Assembly: GCF_000426845.1 (NCBI RefSeq)
Contig: NZ_AUGD01000002.1
Coordinates: forward strand, 124,001 to 188,000
Direction of reading: 5' to 3'
Source: Bradyrhizobium sp. in8p8
GTDB lineage: Bacteria; Pseudomonadota; Alphaproteobacteria; Rhizobiales; Xanthobacteraceae
Length of the DNA: 64,000 nt
Part shown: positions 1 to 7,892 of the stretch, in pieces
Layout: the number at the start of each line of letters is the position of its first letter
How positions within the stretch are numbered: position 1 is the first letter of the stretch
The notes under the pieces: model-generated
Databases searched by the model: none
What the model was told of the DNA's origin: nothing
The model's input: the letters and a program-made list of their open reading frames with translations, nothing else
Position numbers and translations under genes: made by a program

Positions 1-48
1 TAGGAGACTGTGATTACCTAGTGCGGATAACAACGAAGAACGTCCCCA

Positions 49-363
49 ATGGACAAGGTGCGCACGGTAGGCCGGCGAAAGCCACGTCCGATCAGCGTCT
101 TCGGGCCGACCGAGGACGAGGTCGTGGCGAGCATGGACCAGGCGAAGCTGGCGCCGCGCGTCGCGCCGAAGGGTGTTCATCGATACCGCTCGCTCGCGGA
201 GGCGAACGTCGCGGCCGACCGGTGGGCGGCCGCAGGCATGGCGATGCGGGCGAGGGAGCTGGAGGATGCGAGCCGCAGCAAGGCGGGACGGACCCGCTCC
301 GCCATCCTGGCGTTCCGCTTGGCGTGGCGATGGCTCTGCCGATGGGTTCGCCGAGTGCGATAG
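49..363 (+). CDS. Small hypothetical protein
   Basis: A 104-residue ORF with an ATG start. The first two thirds look like genuine protein: a basic N-terminus, then FGPTEDEVVASMDQ and a VAPKGVHRYRSLAEANVAAD stretch, then an alanine-rich helix. The last 25 to 30 residues turn tryptophan- and arginine-rich and look like read-through into another frame, so the 3' end may be damaged. It lies upstream of an AbiEi-like antitoxin gene on the same strand, but about 450 bases of repeat-rich DNA separate them, so co-transcription is doubtful. No function is recognised. Confidence 0.5.
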   Translation: MDKVRTVGRRKPRPISVFGPTEDEVVASMDQAKLAPRVAPKGVHRYRSLAEANVAADRWAAAGMAMRARELEDASRSKAGRTRSAILAFRLAWRWLCRWVRRVR

Positions 364-468
364 TTTTGCTCGATGTTTCGGGTCAGCTAGTGCGGTTCAC
401 ATTGAGAAAATCTCTTTTCGTGCTGTGGCTTAGGCTCCCAAAGTTCAACCGCCTGGATCGGCCTGACA

Positions 469-518
469 GACTCCCATTGAACGCGAATGACTCAGATCGA
501 ACACGGAACGACAAGTGT
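469..518 (+). repeat. 50-bp dispersed repeat, copy A
   Basis: This 50-base segment recurs at 3884-3933 with 48 of 50 bases identical. Copy A is extended by an inverted repeat (489-543) that copy B lacks. Each copy holds two GANTC sites. The pair brackets about 3.4 kb of accessory DNA holding the AbiEi-like and BTAD genes. Confidence 0.85.
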
Positions 519-543
519 TGTCGTTTCGCGTTCGATCTGAGTC
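489..543. repeat. Long imperfect palindrome
   Basis: The arms 489-513 and 519-543 are complementary at 23 of 25 positions around the 5-base loop 514-518. The hairpin could act as a bidirectional transcription barrier or be the tip of a mobile or REP-like element. There is no T-run after either arm. The palindrome begins and ends in a GANTC site. Confidence 0.85.
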
Positions 544-749
544 TCGGTCCGAGAAAAGCCAATAGTTTCAGCCTACGGACGTTGGCTCCTTCAGAGTCTA
601 GTCGGGTTCCATCAGAGTCATTGGCTGGGATTCCGGTTCCACCGGAGTCAATTTGATCTCACGGGTTCGAAGCGGTTCAAATGTCGTCTGGCGAGGATCC
701 GGAAGACAGGCCAGGGTTCCACCCGAGGCTAATGCTCTAATATCGTTGA

Positions 750-796
750 TGTAATTATTGGGGGTATTTTTTTGTAAAACCCCCTCCAAAATTACA
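750..796. promoter_or_regulatory. Inverted repeat upstream of abiEi-like gene
   Basis: The arm starting at 750 (TGTAATTATTGGGGGT) is matched by the reverse complement of 779-796 (TGTAATTTTGGAGGGGGT), with small gaps, around a T-rich centre. It lies 25 bases before the chosen ATG at 821. AbiEi antitoxins of the type IV system repress their own operon through inverted repeats in the promoter, so this is a candidate operator. The position fits; binding is inferred. Confidence 0.4.
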
Positions 797-820
797 TGGA
801 GACGCCGTATCCCCTTCCGC

Positions 821-1483
821 ATGCAGGTCGACGGCGAAAAGAACGAGCCCCCATCTTTTGGCAAAATCCGGAAGCTTCTTTCCGGAAATCGGCTCCTGCC
901 GCCCTCAGCTCTGGTCAAGGCAGGGATCAATCCGGCCAGCCTGGCCCGCGCGGTCGAAGACGGTGTCGCCGTCGTTTATGCGCGCGGCATCTACATCGCT
1001 TCAGACGCTGACCTGCCCGAAGGGGTCAGTTTCGCGGCGACGGCTTTGCTCAATCCTGGCGGAGTGGTGTGCCTGTCCTCGGCAGCCCTCTACCACCGAC
1101 TTTCAGACGAAAATCCAGGAGCCGTCTGGTACGCAGTCGATCCCCATAAGACAAAACAAATACGGAGCAAGGCTCGAGATCCAGTGAAGCTGGTCTTTTG
1201 GACTGAGGAGGCCAGGAGGATCGGCGTGGATGACATAGAAATTGCCGGCGTGCCGATCAGGATCACCAATCGTTCGCGCACTGTGGTCGATATGCTTCGA
1301 TATCGCACCAAGATCGGCGACGAGCCGGCAATGAAGACACTCAAGGATTACGTGTCGGATGGCGGCGACCTGAACGAGGTGATACGGCTTTCGAGCCAAC
1401 TCGGTTGGAGAAAATCGATCGAGTTGGCCGTTCGGGCGGCGGAGGAGTTGCAATCTCTAATCGGAAGGAAAATGACGCCATGA
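821..1483 (+). CDS. AbiEi-type antitoxin / transcriptional regulator
   Basis: Encodes 220 residues resembling AbiEi, the antitoxin of the bicistronic AbiE system, which represses its operon and counters the nucleotidyltransferase toxin AbiEii. Visible parts are an N-terminal winged-helix-like segment (KIRKLLSGNRLLPPSALVKA), a YARGIYI turn, a middle block with VVCLSSAALYHRL, and a C-terminal block with VPIRITNRSRTVVDMLRYR and LSSQLGWRKSIELAVRAAEE. The frame extends upstream to a TTG at 758, inside the inverted repeat, so the ATG at 821 is preferred. The stop overlaps an ATG at 1480 by ATGA, as in intact abiE pairs, but what follows is not an intact toxin. Confidence 0.7.
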   Translation: MQVDGEKNEPPSFGKIRKLLSGNRLLPPSALVKAGINPASLARAVEDGVAVVYARGIYIASDADLPEGVSFAATALLNPGGVVCLSSAALYHRLSDENPGAVWYAVDPHKTKQIRSKARDPVKLVFWTEEARRIGVDDIEIAGVPIRITNRSRTVVDMLRYRTKIGDEPAMKTLKDYVSDGGDLNEVIRLSSQLGWRKSIELAVRAAEELQSLIGRKMTP

Positions 1484-1595
1484 GCAACATGAGCAACACC
1501 TCAGCTCGAGCGTGCTTCAGCGCGTCCTCAACGATTTGTCCAAGCTCGGTGTCACGGCGATCGAAAGGGCTTCTGTTGGCCAAGATGCTGCCTGA
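1480..1595 (+). pseudogene. Possible frameshifted start of an AbiEii-like toxin gene
   Basis: An ATG overlaps the antitoxin stop and reads MSNMSNTSAR, then low-quality sequence. Moving one frame at about 1512 gives VLQRVLNDLSKLGVTAIERA, which looks helical and protein-like, before a stop at 1593-1595. This is what a toxin start with a one-base indel and early truncation would look like. Nothing resembling the nucleotidyltransferase GS-D-D/E motif follows. The identity rests on position rather than similarity. Confidence 0.25.
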
Positions 1596-1927
1596 GCTTC
1601 ACGACTGTTGTGAATTTTCTGCCTCCTAGCTAGGCTCCCACTCCGAGCCGAAAGTCACGCAAATGAGACGCTGGCTGGGTTCCCGGCTTTTCGTTTGCTC
1701 CCGCGGGTGCAATTCGGGCCCGCAGCGTGAAGTAGGGAGGGGGGGTATGGCGGTAACGGACCCCGCTCACCAAGGCCGCGATTTTGTACGCCAAACTATG
1801 ATACTCCGGGCTTTCGTACGCTCGATGATAGCTTCTGGCGCGCGCGAGGCCGCCGAACGGCTGCCAATGATCGCGGAGCATACGATCGCGTACCGCTCCT
1901 AACGGTGAGTGCCGCACGGTGCGAAAT
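1596..1927. other. Gene-free interval
   Basis: No supported gene between the toxin remnant and the end of the BTAD regulator gene. Short frames on both strands lack protein-like composition. I see no clear terminator or repeat. Confidence 0.6.
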
Positions 1928-2716
1928 TCAGGTTGGTTCGCTGTTTGGCGCCCAAGATGCCGAACTGCGCAATGGCAGGTCCAGTCTGATGCGCTCGATG
2001 AGATCACGGGTCGCCTTCGACGGCGAAATGCCCAGTTCACTCTTCAACAACTGAGCTAGCCGATCATATTGGCGTATCGCTGCCGCCCGTTGCCCGGATA
2101 CGGAATAAAGCTCGATCACGTGCTGCTGAACCAGTTCCTGCAAGGGTTCGATCCGAAGGGCCGATAGGCCGGCGGCGAGCGCGTTCTCGAGATCCCGAGC
2201 GGCTGAATAGTGCTCCATCAGCCTCCGATAGCCGCGCAAGCAAAGCACGCGCAGCCGCTCGCGCTCGACCAGCACCCAATCGTCATACCACCCCAGCATC
2301 AGATCCCCGCGATAGTGGTTGAGGGCGGTAGCGAGGCCATTGACCAGCGCCGGCTCCAATCGGCCGGGTGAAGCGGCGAGCGACGGTGCGATGCCGGTTT
2401 CAAATGCGACAATGTCAAACCAGACCTGCGATGAAACGCTAATTCGAGGCTCGCCACGCGACGAAAATTCAAGGCAGCTCGACCCGCTGACCTTCAACAC
2501 ATTTCGCAGGCGCGACAATGCCGTACCAAGACACGATCGCGCGCGCGTCGGCTCGCTCGACGACCAGAATTGTTCGATGAGAACCTCACGAGGATGGTCG
2601 ATCTCACGAAACAAGACTAGATAAGCCAGGAAGGAAATGCTTTGCCGCGACACCGAAATTTCTTTGTCGCCAGCGCAGACTCGTGTTCGGCCCAAAAATT
2701 CTACTGAAACCTGCAC
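1928..2716 (-). CDS. SARP/AfsR-type regulator with BTAD domain
   Basis: A transcriptional activator of the BTAD (bacterial transcriptional activator domain) family. The N-terminus, about 95 residues, fits the OmpR-like winged helix of SARPs (VSRQSISFLAYLVLF, then TALSRLRNVLK). The C-terminal 150 residues are helical TPR-like BTAD repeats (YRGDLMLGWYDDWVLVERER, LEPLQELVQQHVIELY-like helices, RQYDRLAQLLKSELGISPS). The GTG at 2716 is preferred because it follows a G-rich ribosome-binding stretch and places VQVSVEFLGRTRV at the family start; the frame is open to 2794. There is no AAA or sensor domain. The target is unknown; it stands alone. Confidence 0.75.
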   Translation of the reverse strand: MQVSVEFLGRTRVCAGDKEISVSRQSISFLAYLVLFREIDHPREVLIEQFWSSSEPTRARSCLGTALSRLRNVLKVSGSSCLEFSSRGEPRISVSSQVWFDIVAFETGIAPSLAASPGRLEPALVNGLATALNHYRGDLMLGWYDDWVLVERERLRVLCLRGYRRLMEHYSAARDLENALAAGLSALRIEPLQELVQQHVIELYSVSGQRAAAIRQYDRLAQLLKSELGISPSKATRDLIERIRLDLPLRSSASWAPNSEPT

Positions 2717-3270
2717 CCCCGTCCCCCCGAAACATACGATAGGAAGACACCCTCTAAATGTGGCAAGGCTAGTCGCAGTCAGTGGATTTCGCAACCCTCG
2801 AATGTATCGCGCTCGAGCGGCCTTACGGCGCTGGCCGGACCGCCACGTTGGCTACTGCGTGCGGCTGGCCAGGGCCGGTGTGGGTTCGGTCGCGCGTCTG
2901 CGCTTTGCCGATGCTGGTTGGATTTGATTTGGCGCCTCACATTGGTGGCCGCGCACTTGTTCGGTCGACGGTCACTCCAACACTAGCTGCTGCCAAGAAT
3001 GCACCTCCGCTGCGCCGCACGATGGTAACGGGGTCAGCCTCCCAAAAAATCGCCCTCAATCAAGAGGATCGCGCACGATCAACTCGAATGAGCCGGCTTC
3101 GAAGCCCGTGAGGCGAATGGCGCTGTGACGTCGCGGTGACGACTAAGTCATCCTTCGGTCAAGCGAGGGTTTCGTCCGGCTGCGTCTGCACTCAATCGCG
3201 TGTGCTGGAGCACTGAGGACGATCGGCTAGGCTCAACGTACGAACCAAATTCCCGTTCCCCAGGCATGCG
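2717..3270. other. Gene-free interval
   Basis: No supported gene. It holds the presumed promoter of the BTAD regulator on the minus strand. The plus-strand frames are rich in Arg, Pro and Cys and look like noise. No repeat or terminator was recognised. Confidence 0.5.
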
Positions 3271-3477
3271 ATGGATCGCCAAAGCGAACCTCAAGCCGAA
3301 ATGAGTTTCGTGATTCACGTTTGGCTCGAGGATCGAGTGACGTGGCGCGGACGGGTGACTCTCGACGACAACAAGCAATCGGCCATGTTCGAGGACGCCC
3401 AAACGCTGATCGATTTCATTGACGGCCAGCTCAGGAGCCATGGGGTCTCGCTGCCGATGCATCGAACTCACTCGTGA
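3271..3477 (+). CDS. Small hypothetical protein
   Basis: A 68-residue ORF with balanced composition. The core reads FVIHVWLEDRVTWRGRVTLDD, then FEDAQTLIDFIDGQLRSHG, which suggests a short beta-rich unit followed by an amphipathic helix. An internal ATG at 3301 would remove ten N-terminal residues and may be the true start, since neither start has a strong ribosome-binding site. I recall similar short VWLE...WRG proteins as common solitary unknowns in rhizobia, but cannot confirm this here. No function can be given. Confidence 0.5.
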   Translation: MDRQSEPQAEMSFVIHVWLEDRVTWRGRVTLDDNKQSAMFEDAQTLIDFIDGQLRSHGVSLPMHRTHS

Positions 3478-4080
3478 ACATGATGGCCGGATCGATCGCC
3501 TGCACTAATTTCTGCGACTGCCGCATTGCAGGCAAACCGCTAAGGCTGTCCTGGGGCGGGAGCTTGGTCGCATGCGGGATGCCGTGGATGCGTTCCAGAT
3601 CGATGGCATCACCCCTGAAGAGTACCGAGAAGTCGGACCGTTGGCTCGTCGGCAAATAGCCGCCCGAGCGATAAGCGCGGTACTGGCGCCAAGGCAAAAA
3701 AGCTTGCTTGAGGCGCGGTCCCGATCTCGCCGGATGCGGCTGATGAGAGGAAGCCTTGATCTGGTCCTAATGTCAGCCTGGCCGCCAGGAAGCGCTCCAG
3801 TCATCTCCAGGAGCTTGCTGAGTCGGCGCGGGGCACGGCGGCGGGACCGCCTTGTGTGCCCGCGGCCACCCGCAGGTGCGGTAGACTCCAATTGAACGCG
3901 AATGACTCAGATCGAACACGAAACGACAAGTGTCTGATCCGGTGGAAGATAAATTTATTCCATAATATGCCTTATGCGAATCCGACTTTTAGGCTGGGCG
4001 CGGTTGACCGAGCCGATGTCGTTCGCCTTTCATTTTATCTGCGGCCGTTGGCGACCGGCGGGTCCCCAAAGAAACCGCCT
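3478..4080. other. Interval without a supported gene; possible coding remnant
   Basis: The minus-strand stretch 3431-3697 translates to a sequence of reasonable composition (GGYLPTSQRSDFSVLF, DAIDLERIHGIPHATKLPP) that I cannot assign. It has no clear start and may be a gene fragment. Copy B of the 50-bp repeat is at 3884-3933, and another GANTC site is at 3978. Confidence 0.4.
3884..3933 (+). repeat. 50-bp dispersed repeat, copy B
   Basis: Matches 469-518 at 48 of 50 bases in the same orientation. The match ends where copy A continues into the second arm of its palindrome, so copy B is a half-element. GANTC sites are at 3884 and 3904. Confidence 0.85.
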
Positions 4081-5550
4081 CTACGCCAGGTGCCAATCGC
4101 CGTGAGTTCCCTGGAAGATCATCTGGCTTCCTTCGGTGCTGATCGACGGGTCGGGAACGAACGCGCCCCCTTCTACCGCGTTGAACATGAAGTCATCCTG
4201 CGCCATCTGGCTCTTTTGGATGCCCTCCAGAAAGATTGATCCGTCGCCCCAGCTCACCAGGACCCCCGTGTGTCCATCGCCGTGGGGAGATAGCGAATCA
4301 ATGACGCTCACTTCGTTGGGCATGATATCCATGAAGGCGACGTGATCGAAGGCGCCCGGTCCTGGATCGAAACCCGCGACAACAGTGTCGTTACCGCTGC
4401 CGTGGGAAACCATGAAAGCGTCGGCGCCGTCGCCGCCGTTGTAGATATCGTCACCCGGTCCTCCTTCGAGCATGTCGTGTCCGGCCCCGGCGTTCAGATG
4501 ATCGGTGCCCGCGCCGCCCATGAGGTTGTCGGCCATAGCTCCGCCGTAGAGGCTGTCGTCCCCGTCGCCACCGCGAAGGTCGTCCCGTCCGTTTCCGCCG
4601 TCCAGGACGTCATTGCCGGCATCTCCCGCAAGATGGTCGTCGCCCCTCCCGCCGGAGAGATGGTCATCGCCCCCCAAACCGAAATAGTGATCGTTCTTGG
4701 ACGTCGCATGGAACACGTCGTTCTGTCCATCGCTGCCGTACTTGACGAGATTGCCATCGAAAGAGCGCTGGAATTGCGCCGGCGTCTCGCCCGCTGACGG
4801 CGGCGCATCCTCGTTACCCTCGTCCTTTACGAAGTGTTCCGCGGCGACGCGGTCGGAATGAGAACTCGTCGGGTCAATCAGGTGCCGATCGTCGGCGAAC
4901 ATGAAGTCATCCTGTGCGAGGTCCGCCTTGAATACACCCTCGAGCAGCACCGAACCGTCGCCCTTGCTCGTATGCCAACTAATCCGGACGCCGTCCCGCG
5001 TATCGTTGAAGCGGAACTGCTCCGGTTCGATGTCCATGACCGCAAGATGGTCGAACATCCCCGGACCGGTGCGGAAGTCGGTTATGATATCGTGGCCGCT
5101 ATCGGGAGAGATCATGAACGCGTCCGCTCCCGGACCGCCGGTTAGAACGTCGTTACCGCGGCCGCCCTCGAGATCACCATGACCCGCACCTTCGTCCAGG
5201 ACATCGTTGCCGTCGCCCCCGATCAACGTGTCTGCCTGATCGCCACCGTCCAGTTGGTCGTTTCCGGCGCCGCCAACGATATGATCGCTCCCCGCGGCCC
5301 CTACGAGATGCTCGTTGCCAACTCCACCGATGAGATCGTCGTCCATCGCTCCGCCGGACAGGCGGTCGTTTCCGGCGCGGCCGAACGCTATGCTCATCTG
5401 GTCATCGGAGCCCGCGAACCGGTCAGAGTGCCGGTCACCAATGAAGAGAAGATAGTCGTCGAAGGTCTGGGCGATGGTTTCGTCGACGGAGTGATGATGA
5501 TGCCGATCCTGGAAACGCCTGCTCATGTGATTGCTCCGGTTGGAGGCCAC
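4081..5550 (-). CDS. RTX calcium-binding protein with two tandem modules
   Basis: A 489-residue acidic protein of the hemolysin-type calcium-binding family, expected to be secreted by a type I system that reads a C-terminal signal. It has a short His-rich N-terminus (HHHH at 17-20), then two copies of one module. Module 1 has GGxGxDxL nonapeptides at about 58-143 and a tail at 144-219; module 2 has nonapeptides at about 290-378 and a tail at 379-456. Both tails share ADAFM, a GPG-FDH-(L/V)A segment, MDI-P, GDGS-(V/I)-x-LEG and AQDDFMF. No protease, lipase or adhesin domain is visible, and no ABC/MFP secretion genes are nearby. Starts at residue 1 or 9 are both possible. Confidence 0.85.
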   Translation of the reverse strand: MASNRSNHMSRRFQDRHHHHSVDETIAQTFDDYLLFIGDRHSDRFAGSDDQMSIAFGRAGNDRLSGGAMDDDLIGGVGNEHLVGAAGSDHIVGGAGNDQLDGGDQADTLIGGDGNDVLDEGAGHGDLEGGRGNDVLTGGPGADAFMISPDSGHDIITDFRTGPGMFDHLAVMDIEPEQFRFNDTRDGVRISWHTSKGDGSVLLEGVFKADLAQDDFMFADDRHLIDPTSSHSDRVAAEHFVKDEGNEDAPPSAGETPAQFQRSFDGNLVKYGSDGQNDVFHATSKNDHYFGLGGDDHLSGGRGDDHLAGDAGNDVLDGGNGRDDLRGGDGDDSLYGGAMADNLMGGAGTDHLNAGAGHDMLEGGPGDDIYNGGDGADAFMVSHGSGNDTVVAGFDPGPGAFDHVAFMDIMPNEVSVIDSLSPHGDGHTGVLVSWGDGSIFLEGIQKSQMAQDDFMFNAVEGGAFVPDPSISTEGSQMIFQGTHGDWHLA

Positions 5551-5814
5551 ACGGCGAGTGCTCGACCCGCCTGGACGCGTTCGCGCCAGCCGTCAGAACC
5601 GAAGCGCGCCACCGATGTTCCTCATTCGATCGGCGCTAGCGCAGAATAGATTAGTCTCTTTAACGTGGATTAAGCGTTGGATCGGCTTTATGAATCAGCG
5701 CACGATGTTCCATCGCGCCGCGGTAACCGAGCACGAGGGCGCAGCGTAGAACACTGAACGCACACCCAGGCGCCCGGTCTGCCCTCCACTCTCCCGCGCG
5801 GCTGCAGGCGTGCA
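5551..5814. other. Intergenic interval upstream of the RTX gene
   Basis: Holds the presumed RTX promoter on the minus strand and the 3' side of the S-adenosylmethionine synthetase gene. No repeat, RNA or terminator stands out. Confidence 0.4.
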
Positions 5815-7008
5815 TCAGAAGACGTCCACGGTGCCAGCGGCCAGTCGGGCGACGAGTTCGGGAGTTCGGCTGAGACCGTCCGACACGAGGGCCTCGACCG
5901 GGTTTCTCAACTGGGCGAGCGACGCACCGTTCCGCGTTGCAAGCCTGAGATGAACCAGCGCCGGTTCAGATATCGGTGCGCCGATCTTGCTGACGAGGAG
6001 GCAGTGCGCGTGGTCAATGTCCGCAATGGCCGACACCAACGTTTCAGCCAATTGCGTCGCGAGAACATTATAGATCTTACCAACATGGCTGACCGGATTC
6101 TTGCCGGCTGCAGCCTCGAGGCTCATGGGTCGGCACGGCGTGATCAGGCCGTTGACACGATTGCCGCGGCCGACCTGCCCGTCATCGCCGGCTTCGGCGG
6201 ACGTTCCCGTGACCGTTAAATAGACCGACCCGGATGCCGGATCGTCGGCGGCATTGATCGCGATGTGGCACTCCGGAAAGCCGTACTGACTGGCGCAGTC
6301 GCGGACCCTAGCGGCCAGTGCGCTCTTCTCCTCCAGATAGTCGTCGATGCCGGCAAGAAATCCTCCGATCATGGCACAGGCGATGGTTAGATCGAGGTGG
6401 CTGCCGTTGCGGACCGCCATGATCTTGATGTCCTCGCCCCACGCGGGATGGTCAGATCCGCGATCACGGCCATTTAGCCGCTGCTCGATGGCGCGCACCA
6501 GGCGCTCGAGTGGGCTCAGCGGCGCATGACCGACACCAAACGACGTGTCGTTCGCAAGCGGAATGTCTTCGATGCGCCGCCGGGAGTATATTGACCGCAG
6601 GTCGTGCGAACCCGGACGGACGAGAGCCTCGATCCGGACGTGGCGATCAACGTCGAGCGCGTGCAGATTGGCCTTTAGCCAGGACTTCGAACCTTCGACG
6701 GCAATTGTGTCGATTGGGACAGTCACGCTTCCAAATTCGGCGATGGCGCGCCCAGCCAGGAAGATTCGGATGGGGACCGTGACAGTTCCTCCTCCAAAGG
6801 CCGGCACCGCCTGCCCTCCGCACAATAACGCCTTGTCGACGTTGTGATGGAGCACCCGACCGAATTGCTTCTGGTACTCGCGGCAGAGATTCCGAGACAG
6901 CATCTCGGCCAGCGCGTCACAGATGGTGTCGGGGTGACCGATGCCCTTACGCTCGACGATCTCGATTTCGTCGTCTGTTTCAAGACGCGAGATTGCGATA
7001 GGGATCAT
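5815..7008 (-). CDS. Archaeal-type S-adenosylmethionine synthetase
   Basis: Encodes 397 residues of the archaeal-type methionine adenosyltransferase family, which makes S-adenosylmethionine from methionine and ATP and is highly diverged from bacterial MetK. The N-terminus has [14 protein letters not shown] at about 18-31 and [12 protein letters not shown]; the middle has [12 protein letters not shown] and [10 protein letters not shown]; the C-terminal half has [36 protein letters not shown] and SKIGAPI. The frame is open to 7188, but the family start fits the ATG at 7008, which overlaps the stop of the FNT gene by ATGA. A canonical metK would be expected elsewhere, so this is probably a conditional second enzyme. 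Confidence 0.9.
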   Translation of the reverse strand: MIPIAISRLETDDEIEIVERKGIGHPDTICDALAEMLSRNLCREYQKQFGRVLHHNVDKALLCGGQAVPAFGGGTVTVPIRIFLAGRAIAEFGSVTVPIDTIAVEGSKSWLKANLHALDVDRHVRIEALVRPGSHDLRSIYSRRRIEDIPLANDTSFGVGHAPLSPLERLVRAIEQRLNGRDRGSDHPAWGEDIKIMAVRNGSHLDLTIACAMIGGFLAGIDDYLEEKSALAARVRDCASQYGFPECHIAINAADDPASGSVYLTVTGTSAEAGDDGQVGRGNRVNGLITPCRPMSLEAAAGKNPVSHVGKIYNVLATQLAETLVSAIADIDHAHCLLVSKIGAPISEPALVHLRLATRNGASLAQLRNPVEALVSDGLSRTPELVARLAAGTVDVF

Positions 7009-7892
7009 GGAGCCGGCCCTCCAGTAGCGGCCTTGCTTCGTGACCTTCGCAAAAAAATGAACCAGTAGGTAATCCCAACCAATACACCTCCAACCATGTT
7101 GCCGACTGTTACCCAGGCGAGATTGAACACGGCGCCGCGCACCGTTAAATGCGGAAAATGGGAGGGCGTCTTCCCGATCAGATCCCAAAACGTACCGTCT
7201 GCGCCTGACTTGGTCAGGAGTGCAACGGTCAGCAGATACATATTCGCGATCGAATGCTCGAAACCGGTCGCGGCAAAGGCCGCAATCGGGAAAACTATGG
7301 CTAGGATCTTATCCGTCGTCGATCGTGCGCCATAGCATAGCCAGGTTGCAAGACAGACGAGTACGTTGGCAAGAATGCCGTGAATGACTGCCTGGGTCGC
7401 CGACAAGGATGCCTTTGCATTGGCGGCCGCCAACGCGGTCAGCCCAACCGCTCCACTCCCGTGGTCGTAACCGGCGGCTAAAAAGACGAGCAGCGCGAGA
7501 CCGGCAGCGCCGACAAAGTTTCCGATATAGACCAGCGTCCATGCCCGCAGGAGAGCACCTGGTGCGACGCGGCCACTCGCACAAGCCATGATCATGAGAT
7601 TGTTGCCGGTAAAGAGCTCGGCGCCGCCGACGATCACCAGGATGAGGCCTAACGAAAAAACGGTGCCGCCCAGCAGGCGTATGACACCGTATGGCAACAC
7701 ACCTTCGGCGCCGGCGGTCACCACAACGGAGAACATTGAACCAAAACCGATGAACGCACCCGCGAGCACCGCAAGCGCCATCAAGCTCCCGGTTTCGAGA
7801 TGCGTCTTGTCGACACCAATCTGCTCCGCGCGTTCTGCCATCTCTCGCGGCAGTAGCGCATCGATCGAATTGTGGCCTGTCGCTTCGAACAT
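7005..7892 (-). CDS. Formate/nitrite transporter (FNT) family channel
   Basis: A 295-residue inner-membrane protein of the FocA/NirC family, which forms pentameric channels for formate, nitrite or similar small anions. Six hydrophobic segments are visible (LMALAVLAGAFIGFGSMFSV, LGGTVFSLGLILVIVGGAEL and so on). The family signatures ELFTGNN and a second-half region with NVLVCLATWL and GFEHSIANMYL are present; the latter has the conserved His of the pore. The substrate cannot be told from sequence. The stop overlaps the start of the S-adenosylmethionine synthetase gene, so the two are translationally coupled. Confidence 0.92.
   Translation of the reverse strand: MFEATGHNSIDALLPREMAERAEQIGVDKTHLETGSLMALAVLAGAFIGFGSMFSVVVTAGAEGVLPYGVIRLLGGTVFSLGLILVIVGGAELFTGNNLMIMACASGRVAPGALLRAWTLVYIGNFVGAAGLALLVFLAAGYDHGSGAVGLTALAAANAKASLSATQAVIHGILANVLVCLATWLCYGARSTTDKILAIVFPIAAFAATGFEHSIANMYLLTVALLTKSGADGTFWDLIGKTPSHFPHLTVRGAVFNLAWVTVGNMVGGVLVGITYWFIFLRRSRSKAATGGPAP

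Larger units (their letters stand above)
469..649. promoter_or_regulatory. Cluster of seven GANTC (CcrM) sites
   Basis: GANTC occurs at 469, 489, 539, 594, 615, 629 and 645, seven sites in 181 bases where chance gives fewer than one. GANTC is the target of CcrM, the cell-cycle adenine methyltransferase of alphaproteobacteria. Two of the sites lie in near-copies of a 16-base unit, 605-620 and 635-650 (two mismatches, 30-base period). Whether the cluster is regulatory or only repeat-derived is unknown. Confidence 0.6.
364..820. other. Gene-free, repeat-rich interval
   Basis: No convincing gene. The interval holds copy A of the 50-bp repeat, the long palindrome, the GANTC cluster and, at its right end, an A+T-rich inverted repeat just ahead of the AbiEi-like gene. 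The reading frames that cross it run through the repeats and have no protein-like composition. Confidence 0.7.

Noticed and set aside
21..656. Plus-strand frame of 211 codons across the left end
   Set aside because: It runs through the 50-bp repeat and the palindrome, overlaps the better small ORF at 49-363, and has an Arg/Gly-rich composition without domain-like segments.
3431..3697. Minus-strand frame with plausible composition
   Set aside because: No recognisable family, no good start and no ribosome-binding site; it may be a fragment but cannot be supported as a gene.
4342..5649. Two long plus-strand frames opposite the RTX gene
   Set aside because: They are antisense shadows of the repetitive GGxGxD codons; the minus-strand protein has clear RTX motifs.
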